Positions 27,504 to 35,607 of a DNA stretch of 64,000 bases are shown piece by piece. A model generated the notes under the pieces. The model worked only from the letters and a program-made list of their open reading frames with translations, did no database searches and had not been told where the DNA came from. Position 1 is the stretch's first letter. Each line of letters starts with the position of its first letter. Made by a program: the position numbers and the translations under genes. Origin of the DNA: Acidobacteriota bacterium (GTDB taxonomy: Bacteria > Acidobacteriota > Terriglobia > Acidiferrales > UBA7541); contig JAJPIE010000044.1 of assembly GCA_021324935.1 (NCBI GenBank), positions 62,001-126,000 of the forward strand, written 5' to 3'.

Positions 27504-27532
27504 TTGGTTTTGTTGGCTCGACCGTGTATATT
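27504..27532 (+). promoter_or_regulatory. Sigma70-like promoter for the EVE gene
   Basis: TTGGTT (27504-27509), a 17-nt spacer, TATATT (27527-27532). The expected transcript start near 27539 gives a leader of only 8-14 nt. The rest of 27278-27546 holds nothing recognised. Confidence 0.5.
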
Positions 27533-27552
27533 GCACGCGACTTCGGGTGAAG

Positions 27553-28014
27553 ATGGCGACTGCGACTCCTCAGACACGACATTACTGGATCTTCAGCACG
27601 GACCCACACCACTATCACTGGGACACACTTTTCGTGAAAGGCAAAGAGATGTGGCACGGGGCTGGTGCGAAGCCCGAAGCGATTCGTGCGCTCAAACAGG
27701 TGAAGCGCGGTGATCGCGTGTTGTGTTACCACTCCGCCCCCGAACGTTCGCTCTATTCGATCGCCGAAGTGACGCGGGACCCGTATCCGGATCCGCACGA
27801 CCACAAAGGGAAAAACCTGGTGGCGGACCTGCGCGCTTTCGAGAAGTTGCCACGCCCGGTGACGCTGGCGGAGATGCGAGCGAACCCCGCAGTGAAAAAG
27901 GTCAAGCTGTTGAAGAACGTGCGCCTAATTATCTCGCCTATCAGTGAAGTGGAGTATCAGGAACTCCTGCGGATGGCCGGAATCGTAGCAACGCCGGGAG
28001 TGCCGCTGCCCTGA
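27553..28014 (+). CDS. EVE domain protein
   Basis: About 153 residues forming one EVE (PUA-like) domain. Signature segments are HYWIFSTDPHHYHWDTLF at the start, IRALKQVKRGDRVLCYHSAP, and the later ISPISEVEYQELLRMAGI. EVE domains bind modified bases in DNA or RNA and are often found near restriction or RNA-modification genes; none is adjacent here. The start is the ATG at 27553 or the GTG two codons earlier; the short leader leaves no room for a normal ribosome-binding site. Confidence 0.85.
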   Translation: MATATPQTRHYWIFSTDPHHYHWDTLFVKGKEMWHGAGAKPEAIRALKQVKRGDRVLCYHSAPERSLYSIAEVTRDPYPDPHDHKGKNLVADLRAFEKLPRPVTLAEMRANPAVKKVKLLKNVRLIISPISEVEYQELLRMAGIVATPGVPLP

Positions 28015-28109
28015 AGGTCCCGCCGGACTTACCCGGCTTAGGCAAATTGGCTGAACAAAAGCGCAAGCAGATGCGTCCAATGCATAGGGCTGTGCGCAAG
28101 GAACAACCA

Positions 28110-29453
28110 ATGAAAATGAACTGGAAGCGAAGTGCACAGTGGGTCGTGCTGGTGGCGTTGGTGGTGTGCGCGGGAATGGCCCAGGCACAAGAGTATCCGG
28201 TGGCGACGAAAACGCTGAAGAACGGGATGAAGATCCTGGTGCAGCCGGACCCAAGCATCCCGAACGTGGCGCTGTACACGTTTTACCGGATCGGTTCGCG
28301 AAACGAACGGCCGGGGACGACGGGGTTATCGCACTTTTTCGAGCACATAATGTTCAATGGCGCAAAGAAGTATGGGCCGGGAGATCTCGACAAAGTGATG
28401 GAGGCCAATGGAGGGTCGAACAACGCGTACACGACGAGGAATGTGACCGTATATCAGGACTGGTTTCCCCGGTCGGCGCTGGAACTGATTTTTGACATCG
28501 AGGCGGACCGCATCCAGAACCTGAGCTTCGATCCGAAGAAAATTGAAAGCGAACGAGGCGTGGTGGCGAGCGAGCGACGCAGCAGCGTGGACGGAGAAAA
28601 TGAAGGCGTGCTAAGCGAACAGCTGTGGGCGACGGCGTTCATCGCGCATCCCTACCAGTGGCCGGTGGTGGGTTGGATGAGCGACATCGAACATTGGACG
28701 ATGGCGGACCTGAAGCACCACTTTGAGATGGGATATTCGCCAAGCAACGCCACGATGGTGGTGGTGGGGGACGTAACCCCGGAGGAAGTGTTCGGGCTGG
28801 CGGAGAAATACCTGGAGCCGATTCCGTCGCACGCGCCGCCACCGCCGGTGACGACCGTGGAGCCCGAGCAGGAGGGAGAGCGGCGGTTGGTGGTGCACAA
28901 GGCGGCGGAACTGCCGTTGCTAATGATCGCGTACCACGTGCCGCGGACGGACAACGCGGATTTTTACGCGCTGAACGTGCTGCGGTCGATATTGTTCCAG
29001 GGAGAGAGTTCACGGATGTACCAGCGGCTGGTGGACAAGGACCAGATTGCGCTGGACGTGGAATCAGAAGAGGAGTTGGCGTTCGATCCGACGCTATTGG
29101 TGCTCTATGCGCAGCCGAAGGAGGGCGTGGACCCGGCGAAGTGCGAGAAGGAAATTTACGAGGAGCTCGAGCGGGTAGCGAACGCGCCGGTCTCCGATCA
29201 AGAGCTGGAGAAAGCGAAGAATTTCCGGCTGGCGGAATTCTACCGGCAGGTGCAGACGATCAGCGGGAGAGCGAACACGATCGGGTCCTACGAGGTGTTT
29301 TTCGGGGATTACCGCAAACTTTTTGACGCAGCGAAGAATTACAGCGGGGTGACCAAGGAAGACGTGCAGCGCGCGGCGAAAAAATATTTTGGCGCGAACA
29401 ACCGGACGGTAGCGACGTTGCTGCCGGAGAACGAGGGGAAGGGCAAGCCATGA
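28110..29453 (+). CDS. M16 zinc metallopeptidase, active subunit
   Basis: A 447-residue exported peptidase. The signal peptide is WVVLVALVVCAGMAQA. The inverted zinc motif HFFEH (H75, E78, H79) lies in GLSHFFEHIMFNG, and the third ligand is in the ERGVVASERR region about 75 residues later. The second M16 domain includes LFQGESSRMYQRL. Such M16B proteins pair with an inactive partner to form a chamber that degrades peptides in the periplasm. The start is the ATG at 28110, preceded by AAGGAA. The stop overlaps the start of the next gene by ATGA, so the two are co-translated. Confidence 0.92.
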   Translation: MKMNWKRSAQWVVLVALVVCAGMAQAQEYPVATKTLKNGMKILVQPDPSIPNVALYTFYRIGSRNERPGTTGLSHFFEHIMFNGAKKYGPGDLDKVMEANGGSNNAYTTRNVTVYQDWFPRSALELIFDIEADRIQNLSFDPKKIESERGVVASERRSSVDGENEGVLSEQLWATAFIAHPYQWPVVGWMSDIEHWTMADLKHHFEMGYSPSNATMVVVGDVTPEEVFGLAEKYLEPIPSHAPPPPVTTVEPEQEGERRLVVHKAAELPLLMIAYHVPRTDNADFYALNVLRSILFQGESSRMYQRLVDKDQIALDVESEEELAFDPTLLVLYAQPKEGVDPAKCEKEIYEELERVANAPVSDQELEKAKNFRLAEFYRQVQTISGRANTIGSYEVFFGDYRKLFDAAKNYSGVTKEDVQRAAKKYFGANNRTVATLLPENEGKGKP

Positions 29454-30985
29454 AGGGGATGGATCAAAAAGCGCGGCGAAGCGAGAAGCAGATCCCTCAC
29501 CCCGCAAAGAGTGCGGGGCTTCGAGATGACAGTTCCTGGCATTCGCCAACCGTTCGAAGTTCAGGGCGAGCAAGAAGCAGGCGCTACCAGGTAATGGTGG
29601 TTTTGGTTGCGGCGGCAATGCTTATGGCCGGGGCCGCGGCGCGGGGGCAAAACGTAAAGCTGCCGCCGCACGAAAAAGTGGTGTTGCCGAACGGGCTGAC
29701 GGTGCTGCTACTGGAAAAGCACAGCGTGCCGATGGTGAACATCACGGGCATCGTGAAAACAGGCAGCATGGCGGATCCGGTAGGGATGGAAGGGCTGGCG
29801 TCGACGACGGCAGGGCTGCTGCGCAAGGGAACAAAGGGGCGGACGGCGCAGCAGTTTTCCGAGGTGATCGATTTTATCGGCGGGAGCTTTGGCGCGGATG
29901 CGGGCGCGGACTACTCGAGCTTCAGCGCGGAGTTTCTGTCCAAGGATACGGACAAGGGATTGGACCTAGTGGCGGACGCGTTGCTGCACCCGACGTTTCC
30001 GCAAGCGGAAGTGGACAAACTGCTGGCCCAGTCGGTGGACGGAGTGAAGGCAGAGAAAGACAGCGCGCGGGACGTGATTTTCGATTATTACCAAGCGTAT
30101 CTGTACGGCGGAAAAGGTTACGGGAGGCCGACGGGCGGCGACGAGGTTTCGCTGAAGAAAATCCAGCGGCCGGAGATCGTGAAGTTTTACGAGACGTACT
30201 ACACGCCGGGAAACACGATCCTGGCGGTGGCGGGCGATTTCAAAACCGAGGAGATGAAGAAGAAGCTCGAGGCGGTTTTCGGCGGGTGGAGCGGAAAAGC
30301 GGCGCCCGCTGTGAAGACAGAGGCAGCGGGAGCGGTGAAGGGGAAGCGACTGCTGCTGGTGGACAAGAGCGACGCTACACAAACGTACTTTGCGATTGGA
30401 AATGTGGGAATTTCGGCGACGGACCCGGACCGGACGGCGGTGCAGGTGGTGAACTCGGTATTTGGCTCGAGATTCACGTCGATGCTGAACGAGGCGCTGC
30501 GCGTGGAGTCTGGGCTGACGTACGGGGCGACGTCGTTTTTCTCGATGGAGAAGGAACCGGGGCCGTTTGCGATGTTCAGCTTCACGCGGAACGAGACGAC
30601 GGAGAAGGCGATCGACATGGCGCTGGAGGTGCTGAAGAAGCTGCACACGGATGGCGTGAGCGCGGAGCAACTTTCTTCAGCGAAGAGCTACATGAAGGGG
30701 CAGTTTCCGCCGTCGATCGAGACTTCGGGGCAACTTGCACGGGTGATTGCGCGACACGAATTTTACGGGCTGGGCGACGACGAGGTGAACGAGCGCGACA
30801 AACGGATCGACGCGGTGACACGGGAAACAGCGAAGCGGGTGATTGCGAAGGATTTTCCATTGGACAATCTGGTTTTTGTGCTGATCGGGAAGGCCGCGGA
30901 TATCGCGCCGTCGGTGAAAAAGTTCGCGGAGAAGCAGGACGCGAAGGAAATTGCGGCGCCGGGATTCTGGGGCAGCGGGCAGTAA
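29450..30985 (+). CDS. M16 peptidase-like partner subunit (no zinc motif)
   Basis: A 511-codon frame whose M16 domain lacks the zinc site: GMEGLASTTAGLLRKG stands where HxxEH should be, so it is non-catalytic. It keeps the Arg/Tyr pair (FGSRFTSML and SGLTYGATS) that M16B partners use to complete the active site. The upstream ATG at 29450 overlaps the previous stop. Codons about 14-28 are encoded by a dispersed-repeat copy (29488-29532), and the signal-like segment VMVVLVAAAMLMAGAAARGQ begins only at residue 48. The true start may therefore be the ATG at 29594, or the extended N-terminus may be tolerated. Confidence 0.88.
   Translation: MKGMDQKARRSEKQIPHPAKSAGLRDDSSWHSPTVRSSGRARSRRYQVMVVLVAAAMLMAGAAARGQNVKLPPHEKVVLPNGLTVLLLEKHSVPMVNITGIVKTGSMADPVGMEGLASTTAGLLRKGTKGRTAQQFSEVIDFIGGSFGADAGADYSSFSAEFLSKDTDKGLDLVADALLHPTFPQAEVDKLLAQSVDGVKAEKDSARDVIFDYYQAYLYGGKGYGRPTGGDEVSLKKIQRPEIVKFYETYYTPGNTILAVAGDFKTEEMKKKLEAVFGGWSGKAAPAVKTEAAGAVKGKRLLLVDKSDATQTYFAIGNVGISATDPDRTAVQVVNSVFGSRFTSMLNEALRVESGLTYGATSFFSMEKEPGPFAMFSFTRNETTEKAIDMALEVLKKLHTDGVSAEQLSSAKSYMKGQFPPSIETSGQLARVIARHEFYGLGDDEVNERDKRIDAVTRETAKRVIAKDFPLDNLVFVLIGKAADIAPSVKKFAEKQDAKEIAAPGFWGSGQ
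29488..29532. repeat. Dispersed repeat copy 9, inside the 5' end of the second M16 gene
   Basis: GATCCCTCACCCCGC..., a perfect dyad CCCCGCA-AAGAG-TGCGGGG (29500-29518), then TTCGAGATGACAG. Head, dyad and tail follow the family order in a shortened form. Confidence 0.65.
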
Positions 30986-31120
30986 AGCCGAAAAGAAAAA
31001 CTGGAAAACAGAAAATGGGGAAAAGAAGAGTCAGCGCCGGAGCCATAGAGAAGAAACGCAGGGGCACAGAGAACGCGTGCGCCAGCAAACGGGATTGAGA
31101 CGAAGCCTAGGGAGGATGCG

Positions 31121-34100
31121 ATGAAGAGAATGCTGGGGTGGGGGGGTGCAGTGCTGTTCGCGGCGGCGTTGTGCGCTAGCTTGGCCGGGGCGGCGGAGGC
31201 TCCGTTGCTCTTGCAGCAGCCGGCGATTTCGAAGAGCACGATTGTGTTTGTGTATGGCGGATATTTGTGGAGCGTGCCGCGGGAAGGCGGGGAGGCGCGG
31301 CAGTTGACGACGGGCGGACACGAATCGCATCCCGCGTTTTCGCCGGATGGAAAGTGGCTGGCGTTTACCGGGCAATACGACGGAAACGCGGACGTTTACG
31401 TGATGTCCGCGGATGGCGGAACGCCGAAACGGCTGACGTGGCATCCGGCGCCGGACATCGTGGATGGATGGACGCCAGACGGGAAGAAGATCGTGTTCCG
31501 GTCGCCGCGCGAGGCGTATGCGGATTTCGACCGGGTGTACACGGTTCCCGCCGAGGGCGGAGTGCCGGAAGCCCTGCCGATGTGGCGCGGGGAAGACGGA
31601 AGCTACTCGCCGGACGGAGAGATGTTCGCGTACGTGCCGAACCTGAAGTGGCAGACGGCGTGGAAGAGGTATCGCGGAGGCCAGACGACCCCCATCTACA
31701 TCGTGCGGCTGAAGGATCTGCAACTGACAAAGGTGCCACGGGAGAATTCGAACGATTTCAGCCCGGTGTGGTTTGGGAACACGGTTTATTTTCTCTCCGA
31801 CCGAAACGGACCGAACGCGCTGTTTGCTTACGACACGAAGAGCAAAAGCGTGAAGCAGGTGGTGGAGAACAAAGGGCTGGATTTCAAATCGGTTTCAGCG
31901 GGGCCGGACGCGCTGGTGTACGAGCAGTTTGGAGGGTTGTACGTGTTCGACCCGAAGTCCGGGAGTTCGAAGAAAGTGGACGTGCGTGTGAGCGGCGACC
32001 TGCCGGCGACGAGGGCGCATTGGGAGAAGGTGGCGGACAAGATCGAGAATGCGCAAATTTCGCCGACGGGGCAGCGGGCAGTGTTTGAGGCACGAGGAGA
32101 GATTTTGACGGCGCCGGCGGAAAAGGGCGACATCCGCAATCTGACGCGGACAACCACCGTGGCGGAGCGCGATCCGGCGTGGTCACCAGATGGGAAGTGG
32201 ATTGCATATTTTTCGGACGAGTCAGGCGAATATGCGCTGCACCTGAGGGATCAGAGCGGATTGGGAGAGGTGAAAAAGATCAGCCTAGGGAATCCCCCCT
32301 CGTATTTTTATGGGCCGGTGTGGTCGCCCGATAGCAAGAAGATTGCGTATACGGACAAGCGACTCAACCTGTGGTACGTGGACGTGGAGAAAGGCACGCC
32401 GGTGAAGGTAATGACGGACCGGTATGAGACGCCGTTCGGATTGGCGACGGGGAACTGGTCACCGGACAGCAAATGGCTGACGTATGCAAAGTTTCTCGAC
32501 AACCATCTGCACGCGATTTTCGTGTACTCGATGGATTCGGGGAAGGAAACGCAGATCACGGATGGAACGGCGGATTCGCTCTTTCCGGTGTTCGACAAGA
32601 ACGGGAAGACGCTGTACTTCGCGGCGAGCACGGATATCGGATTGACGGCGGGATGGCTGGACCTTTCGAGCCTCCAGCATCCGGTGCTACGCAGCGTGTA
32701 CGCAGTGGTGCTGAAGAAGGGCGATCCGGATCCCGTGGCGCCGCAGAGCGATGAAGAAAAAGTGGCGGAGGAAAAGGGCAAGGAAGGCGAAAAGTCGAAG
32801 GATCAGACCGCAGACCAGGCGAAGGGGAAGGAAGAGGATAAGGACAAGGGGAAAGGAGGGGAGAAGAAGGAGGAAACGCCGAAGGTCACGATTGATTTCG
32901 ATGGAATCGGGCAGAGGATCGTGGCGCTGCCAATTCGCGCGGCGAATTACCAGCAAATGGACGCGGGGAAGACCGGCGTACTGTTTCTCTCGGAAGTTGT
33001 GGATGTGCCGCGGTTTGGGGAGCCAAAACTTACGACAGTCAGTAAATTTGATCTGAGCACGCGGAAGACGGAGCCGTTCGTCGCGGGAGTGAGCAGCTTC
33101 ACAGTGTCGTCGAACGGGGAGAAGGCGCTGTTCCGGCAAGGGCCTGCGCCGGCGGGGAAATGGGTGATTGCCGGGACGGCGGCGGCACCGAAGCCGGGCG
33201 AAGGGGCGTTGGAGCTGAGCAACATGGAAGTTTATACGGACCCTCGCGCGGAGTGGAACCAGATGTACCACGAAGTGTGGCGGATCCAGCGGGACTTTTT
33301 CTATGACCCGAATCATCACGGATTGAATCTGACGGCAGCAGAAAAGAAGTACAGCGCGTATCTGGCGGGAGTTGGCGGACGGCAGGATCTGAACTACTTG
33401 TTTGTAGAAATGCTGGGCGAACTGACGGTGGGGCACATGTTCATCTCAGGCGGCGACGGGCCAAAGCCGCCGATGGTCAAGGGCGGGCTGCTGGGCGCGG
33501 ATTACAAAGTGGAGAACGGGAGATACCGGTTTGCGCGGATTTACAACGGGGAAAACTGGAATCCAGACCTGAAGGCACCGCTGACACAACCGGGTGTGGA
33601 CGTGAAGGTGGGCGAATACCTGATCGAAGTGAATGGGAAGGATGTGCGGCCGCCGGCGAGCGTCTACAGCTTTTTTGAAAACACGGCGGGAATGCAATTG
33701 AAGATCAAGGTGGGAGCGAACGCGGACGGGAAGGACGCGCGGGAGGTCACCGTGGTTCCGGTGGACGACGAGTTCCCGCTGCGGAACCGAGCGTGGGAAG
33801 AGGACAATCGCCGGAAAGTGGAGGAGTTGAGCGGGGGGAAGCTGGCCTACGTGCACGTGCCGGACACGGCGGTGGGCGGATATACGAACTTCAACCGGTA
33901 TTACTACGCGCAGACGGGAAAGCTGGGAGCGATCATCGACGAGCGGTACAACCATGGCGGAGACATCGCGGACTACATTATCGATATGCTGAAGCGGCCG
34001 CTGCGGAATTGCGCGATCTCGCGGGAAGGCGAGAAGTTCTGTTCGCCGTTGATGCAGATTTACGGGCCGAAGACGATGGTGACGAATGAAATGTCCGGAT

Positions 34101-34444
34101 CGGGCGGCGACGCTCTGCCGTGGATGTTTAAGCAGGACAAGGTGGGGCCATTGGTGGGCGAGCGGACCTGGGGCGGACTGGTGGGGATTTACAACTACCC
34201 GCCGCTGATGGATGGGGGAAGAGTGACTTCGCCGCGCGTGGCGATTTACGGGCTGCACGGGGAATGGGAAGTGGAAAACCACGGTGTGGCGCCGGATGTG
34301 GAAGTGGAAAACGATCCGGCGTCGGTGGCGGCGGGACACGATCCGCAACTGGAGCGCGCGGTGCAGGTGACGATGGAGGCATTGAAGAACGGGACGGTGA
34401 CGCCGCCGGAGCATCCGGCGTATCCGAATTATCATCAGCGGTGA
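31121..34444 (+). CDS. Tricorn protease homologue (S41)
   Basis: An 1107-residue exported serine protease. The signal peptide ends at about residue 25 (SLAGAAEA). Two consecutive beta-propellers with PD40 turns span about 35-530 (FSPDGKWLAFTGQYDGNADV). A Lys/Glu-rich insert lies at about 545-590. The C1 helical domain contains GELTVGHMF (probable catalytic His772), then a PDZ (about 790-880), then the S41 core with the nucleophile in EMSGSGGD (Ser994) and RYNHGGDIADYI. Tricorn trims oligopeptides. The ATG has GGAGG 5 nt upstream. It lies 135 bp behind the M16 pair and probably serves the same peptide-breakdown role, here in the periplasm. Confidence 0.93.
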   Translation: MKRMLGWGGAVLFAAALCASLAGAAEAPLLLQQPAISKSTIVFVYGGYLWSVPREGGEARQLTTGGHESHPAFSPDGKWLAFTGQYDGNADVYVMSADGGTPKRLTWHPAPDIVDGWTPDGKKIVFRSPREAYADFDRVYTVPAEGGVPEALPMWRGEDGSYSPDGEMFAYVPNLKWQTAWKRYRGGQTTPIYIVRLKDLQLTKVPRENSNDFSPVWFGNTVYFLSDRNGPNALFAYDTKSKSVKQVVENKGLDFKSVSAGPDALVYEQFGGLYVFDPKSGSSKKVDVRVSGDLPATRAHWEKVADKIENAQISPTGQRAVFEARGEILTAPAEKGDIRNLTRTTTVAERDPAWSPDGKWIAYFSDESGEYALHLRDQSGLGEVKKISLGNPPSYFYGPVWSPDSKKIAYTDKRLNLWYVDVEKGTPVKVMTDRYETPFGLATGNWSPDSKWLTYAKFLDNHLHAIFVYSMDSGKETQITDGTADSLFPVFDKNGKTLYFAASTDIGLTAGWLDLSSLQHPVLRSVYAVVLKKGDPDPVAPQSDEEKVAEEKGKEGEKSKDQTADQAKGKEEDKDKGKGGEKKEETPKVTIDFDGIGQRIVALPIRAANYQQMDAGKTGVLFLSEVVDVPRFGEPKLTTVSKFDLSTRKTEPFVAGVSSFTVSSNGEKALFRQGPAPAGKWVIAGTAAAPKPGEGALELSNMEVYTDPRAEWNQMYHEVWRIQRDFFYDPNHHGLNLTAAEKKYSAYLAGVGGRQDLNYLFVEMLGELTVGHMFISGGDGPKPPMVKGGLLGADYKVENGRYRFARIYNGENWNPDLKAPLTQPGVDVKVGEYLIEVNGKDVRPPASVYSFFENTAGMQLKIKVGANADGKDAREVTVVPVDDEFPLRNRAWEEDNRRKVEELSGGKLAYVHVPDTAVGGYTNFNRYYYAQTGKLGAIIDERYNHGGDIADYIIDMLKRPLRNCAISREGEKFCSPLMQIYGPKTMVTNEMSGSGGDALPWMFKQDKVGPLVGERTWGGLVGIYNYPPLMDGGRVTSPRVAIYGLHGEWEVENHGVAPDVEVENDPASVAAGHDPQLERAVQVTMEALKNGTVTPPEHPAYPNYHQR

Positions 34445-34557
34445 AAAGCTAACGGCCGACAGCTCAAGATGGGTGGCAAGCAGACTTAACCCAGAGTCCG
34501 TAGAGAAAGCAACGAGAGGGCACGGAAACACCGTGCCCTGGTCGCGTTGGGGCGGGG

Positions 34558-35472
34558 ATGCCGGAATTGCCGGAAGTGGAGACGGTGGCGCGAGGGCTGC
34601 AACGCGAAATTGCGGGGCGGCGCGTGGTAAGCGTGACGCTGGGCAAAACGGATTTCATGGACAATCCGGGAGAGATCGAGCGGCTTCTGCCGGGCGCGAT
34701 GATCCGGGGGGTGGAACGCTACGGGAAGTTCATGCTGCTGCGATTGCAGGCGGCGGAGGCAGGCGAGGAGGCGGCGCTGCTGGTGCACCTGGGAATGACC
34801 GGGGCGATGATGCCGAAGGCGGTAGGGGAACCACAGGCAAAACACACGCATCTGGTGGCGCTCCTGGATGACGGGCGGGAGTTGCGCTACGTGGATCCGC
34901 GGCGATTCGGGCGGATGGCGCTGCTGCGAGGGGAAGGTTTGCGGAAGGAGTTGGTGCGGTTCGGAGCCGATCCGCTGGAGGTGACGCTTGAGGAATTCAG
35001 GCGGCGGATTCGCGAGCGGCGAGCGCGGATCAAGGCGCTGCTGCTGGACCAGAGCGTGCTGCGAGGCGTGGGCAATATCTACGCCGATGAGAGTTTGTGG
35101 AAGGCACGGATACATCCCGCGCAGTTAGGCGCGAGAATTCAGCCAAAACAGGCGGAAACGCTGTACCGCTCCTTGCAGGGCATTTTGCAAAGGGCGATTG
35201 CGCTGCGCGGGTCGACGATTTCGGATTTTCAGGACGCGGAAGGCGCGCCGGGGGAATATCAGTTGCATCACCGGGTTTATGGACGGGAAGGGAAAGCGTG
35301 CCCGCGGTGCAAGACGGCGATCCGGCGGATCGTGGTGGCGGGGCGGAGCAGCTACTTTTGCCCGAACTGCCAGAGGAGGCCGGGGGGATGGAAGCGGGGG
35401 CGAAGGGCGAAACCGGTTTTGCAGGGTGGCGCGTCTAAGGGAGCAGCGAAAGTTGCCGCAGCGGGAAAGTAA
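34558..35472 (+). CDS. mutM: Formamidopyrimidine-DNA glycosylase
   Basis: A 304-residue base-excision repair enzyme that removes 8-oxoguanine and cleaves the strand. The N-terminal PELPEVETV supplies the Pro2 nucleophile and Glu3. RYGKFMLLRL carries the conserved Lys, VDPRRFGRMAL and LDQSVLRGVGNIYADE form the helix-two-turn-helix, and the C-terminal zinc finger is CPRC ... CPNCQ. About 30 basic residues follow the zinc finger, longer than in E. coli MutM. It stands between the tricorn and M28 genes with intergenic gaps near 110-135 bp, so it may ride on the same transcript. Confidence 0.96.
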   Translation: MPELPEVETVARGLQREIAGRRVVSVTLGKTDFMDNPGEIERLLPGAMIRGVERYGKFMLLRLQAAEAGEEAALLVHLGMTGAMMPKAVGEPQAKHTHLVALLDDGRELRYVDPRRFGRMALLRGEGLRKELVRFGADPLEVTLEEFRRRIRERRARIKALLLDQSVLRGVGNIYADESLWKARIHPAQLGARIQPKQAETLYRSLQGILQRAIALRGSTISDFQDAEGAPGEYQLHHRVYGREGKACPRCKTAIRRIVVAGRSSYFCPNCQRRPGGWKRGRRAKPVLQGGASKGAAKVAAAGK

Positions 35473-35607
35473 TCCGTAGTCAGCGATCCGTACGCAGTCC
35501 AAGAAAGAATCCAGGCGGCGGAGCCGGATGTGCGAGCTCACGGCTGGCAAGTTGTGCTTGATATTGACGGCGTACCGGCAAAAATGCCGGTGCCACGAGG
35601 GGGCGGG

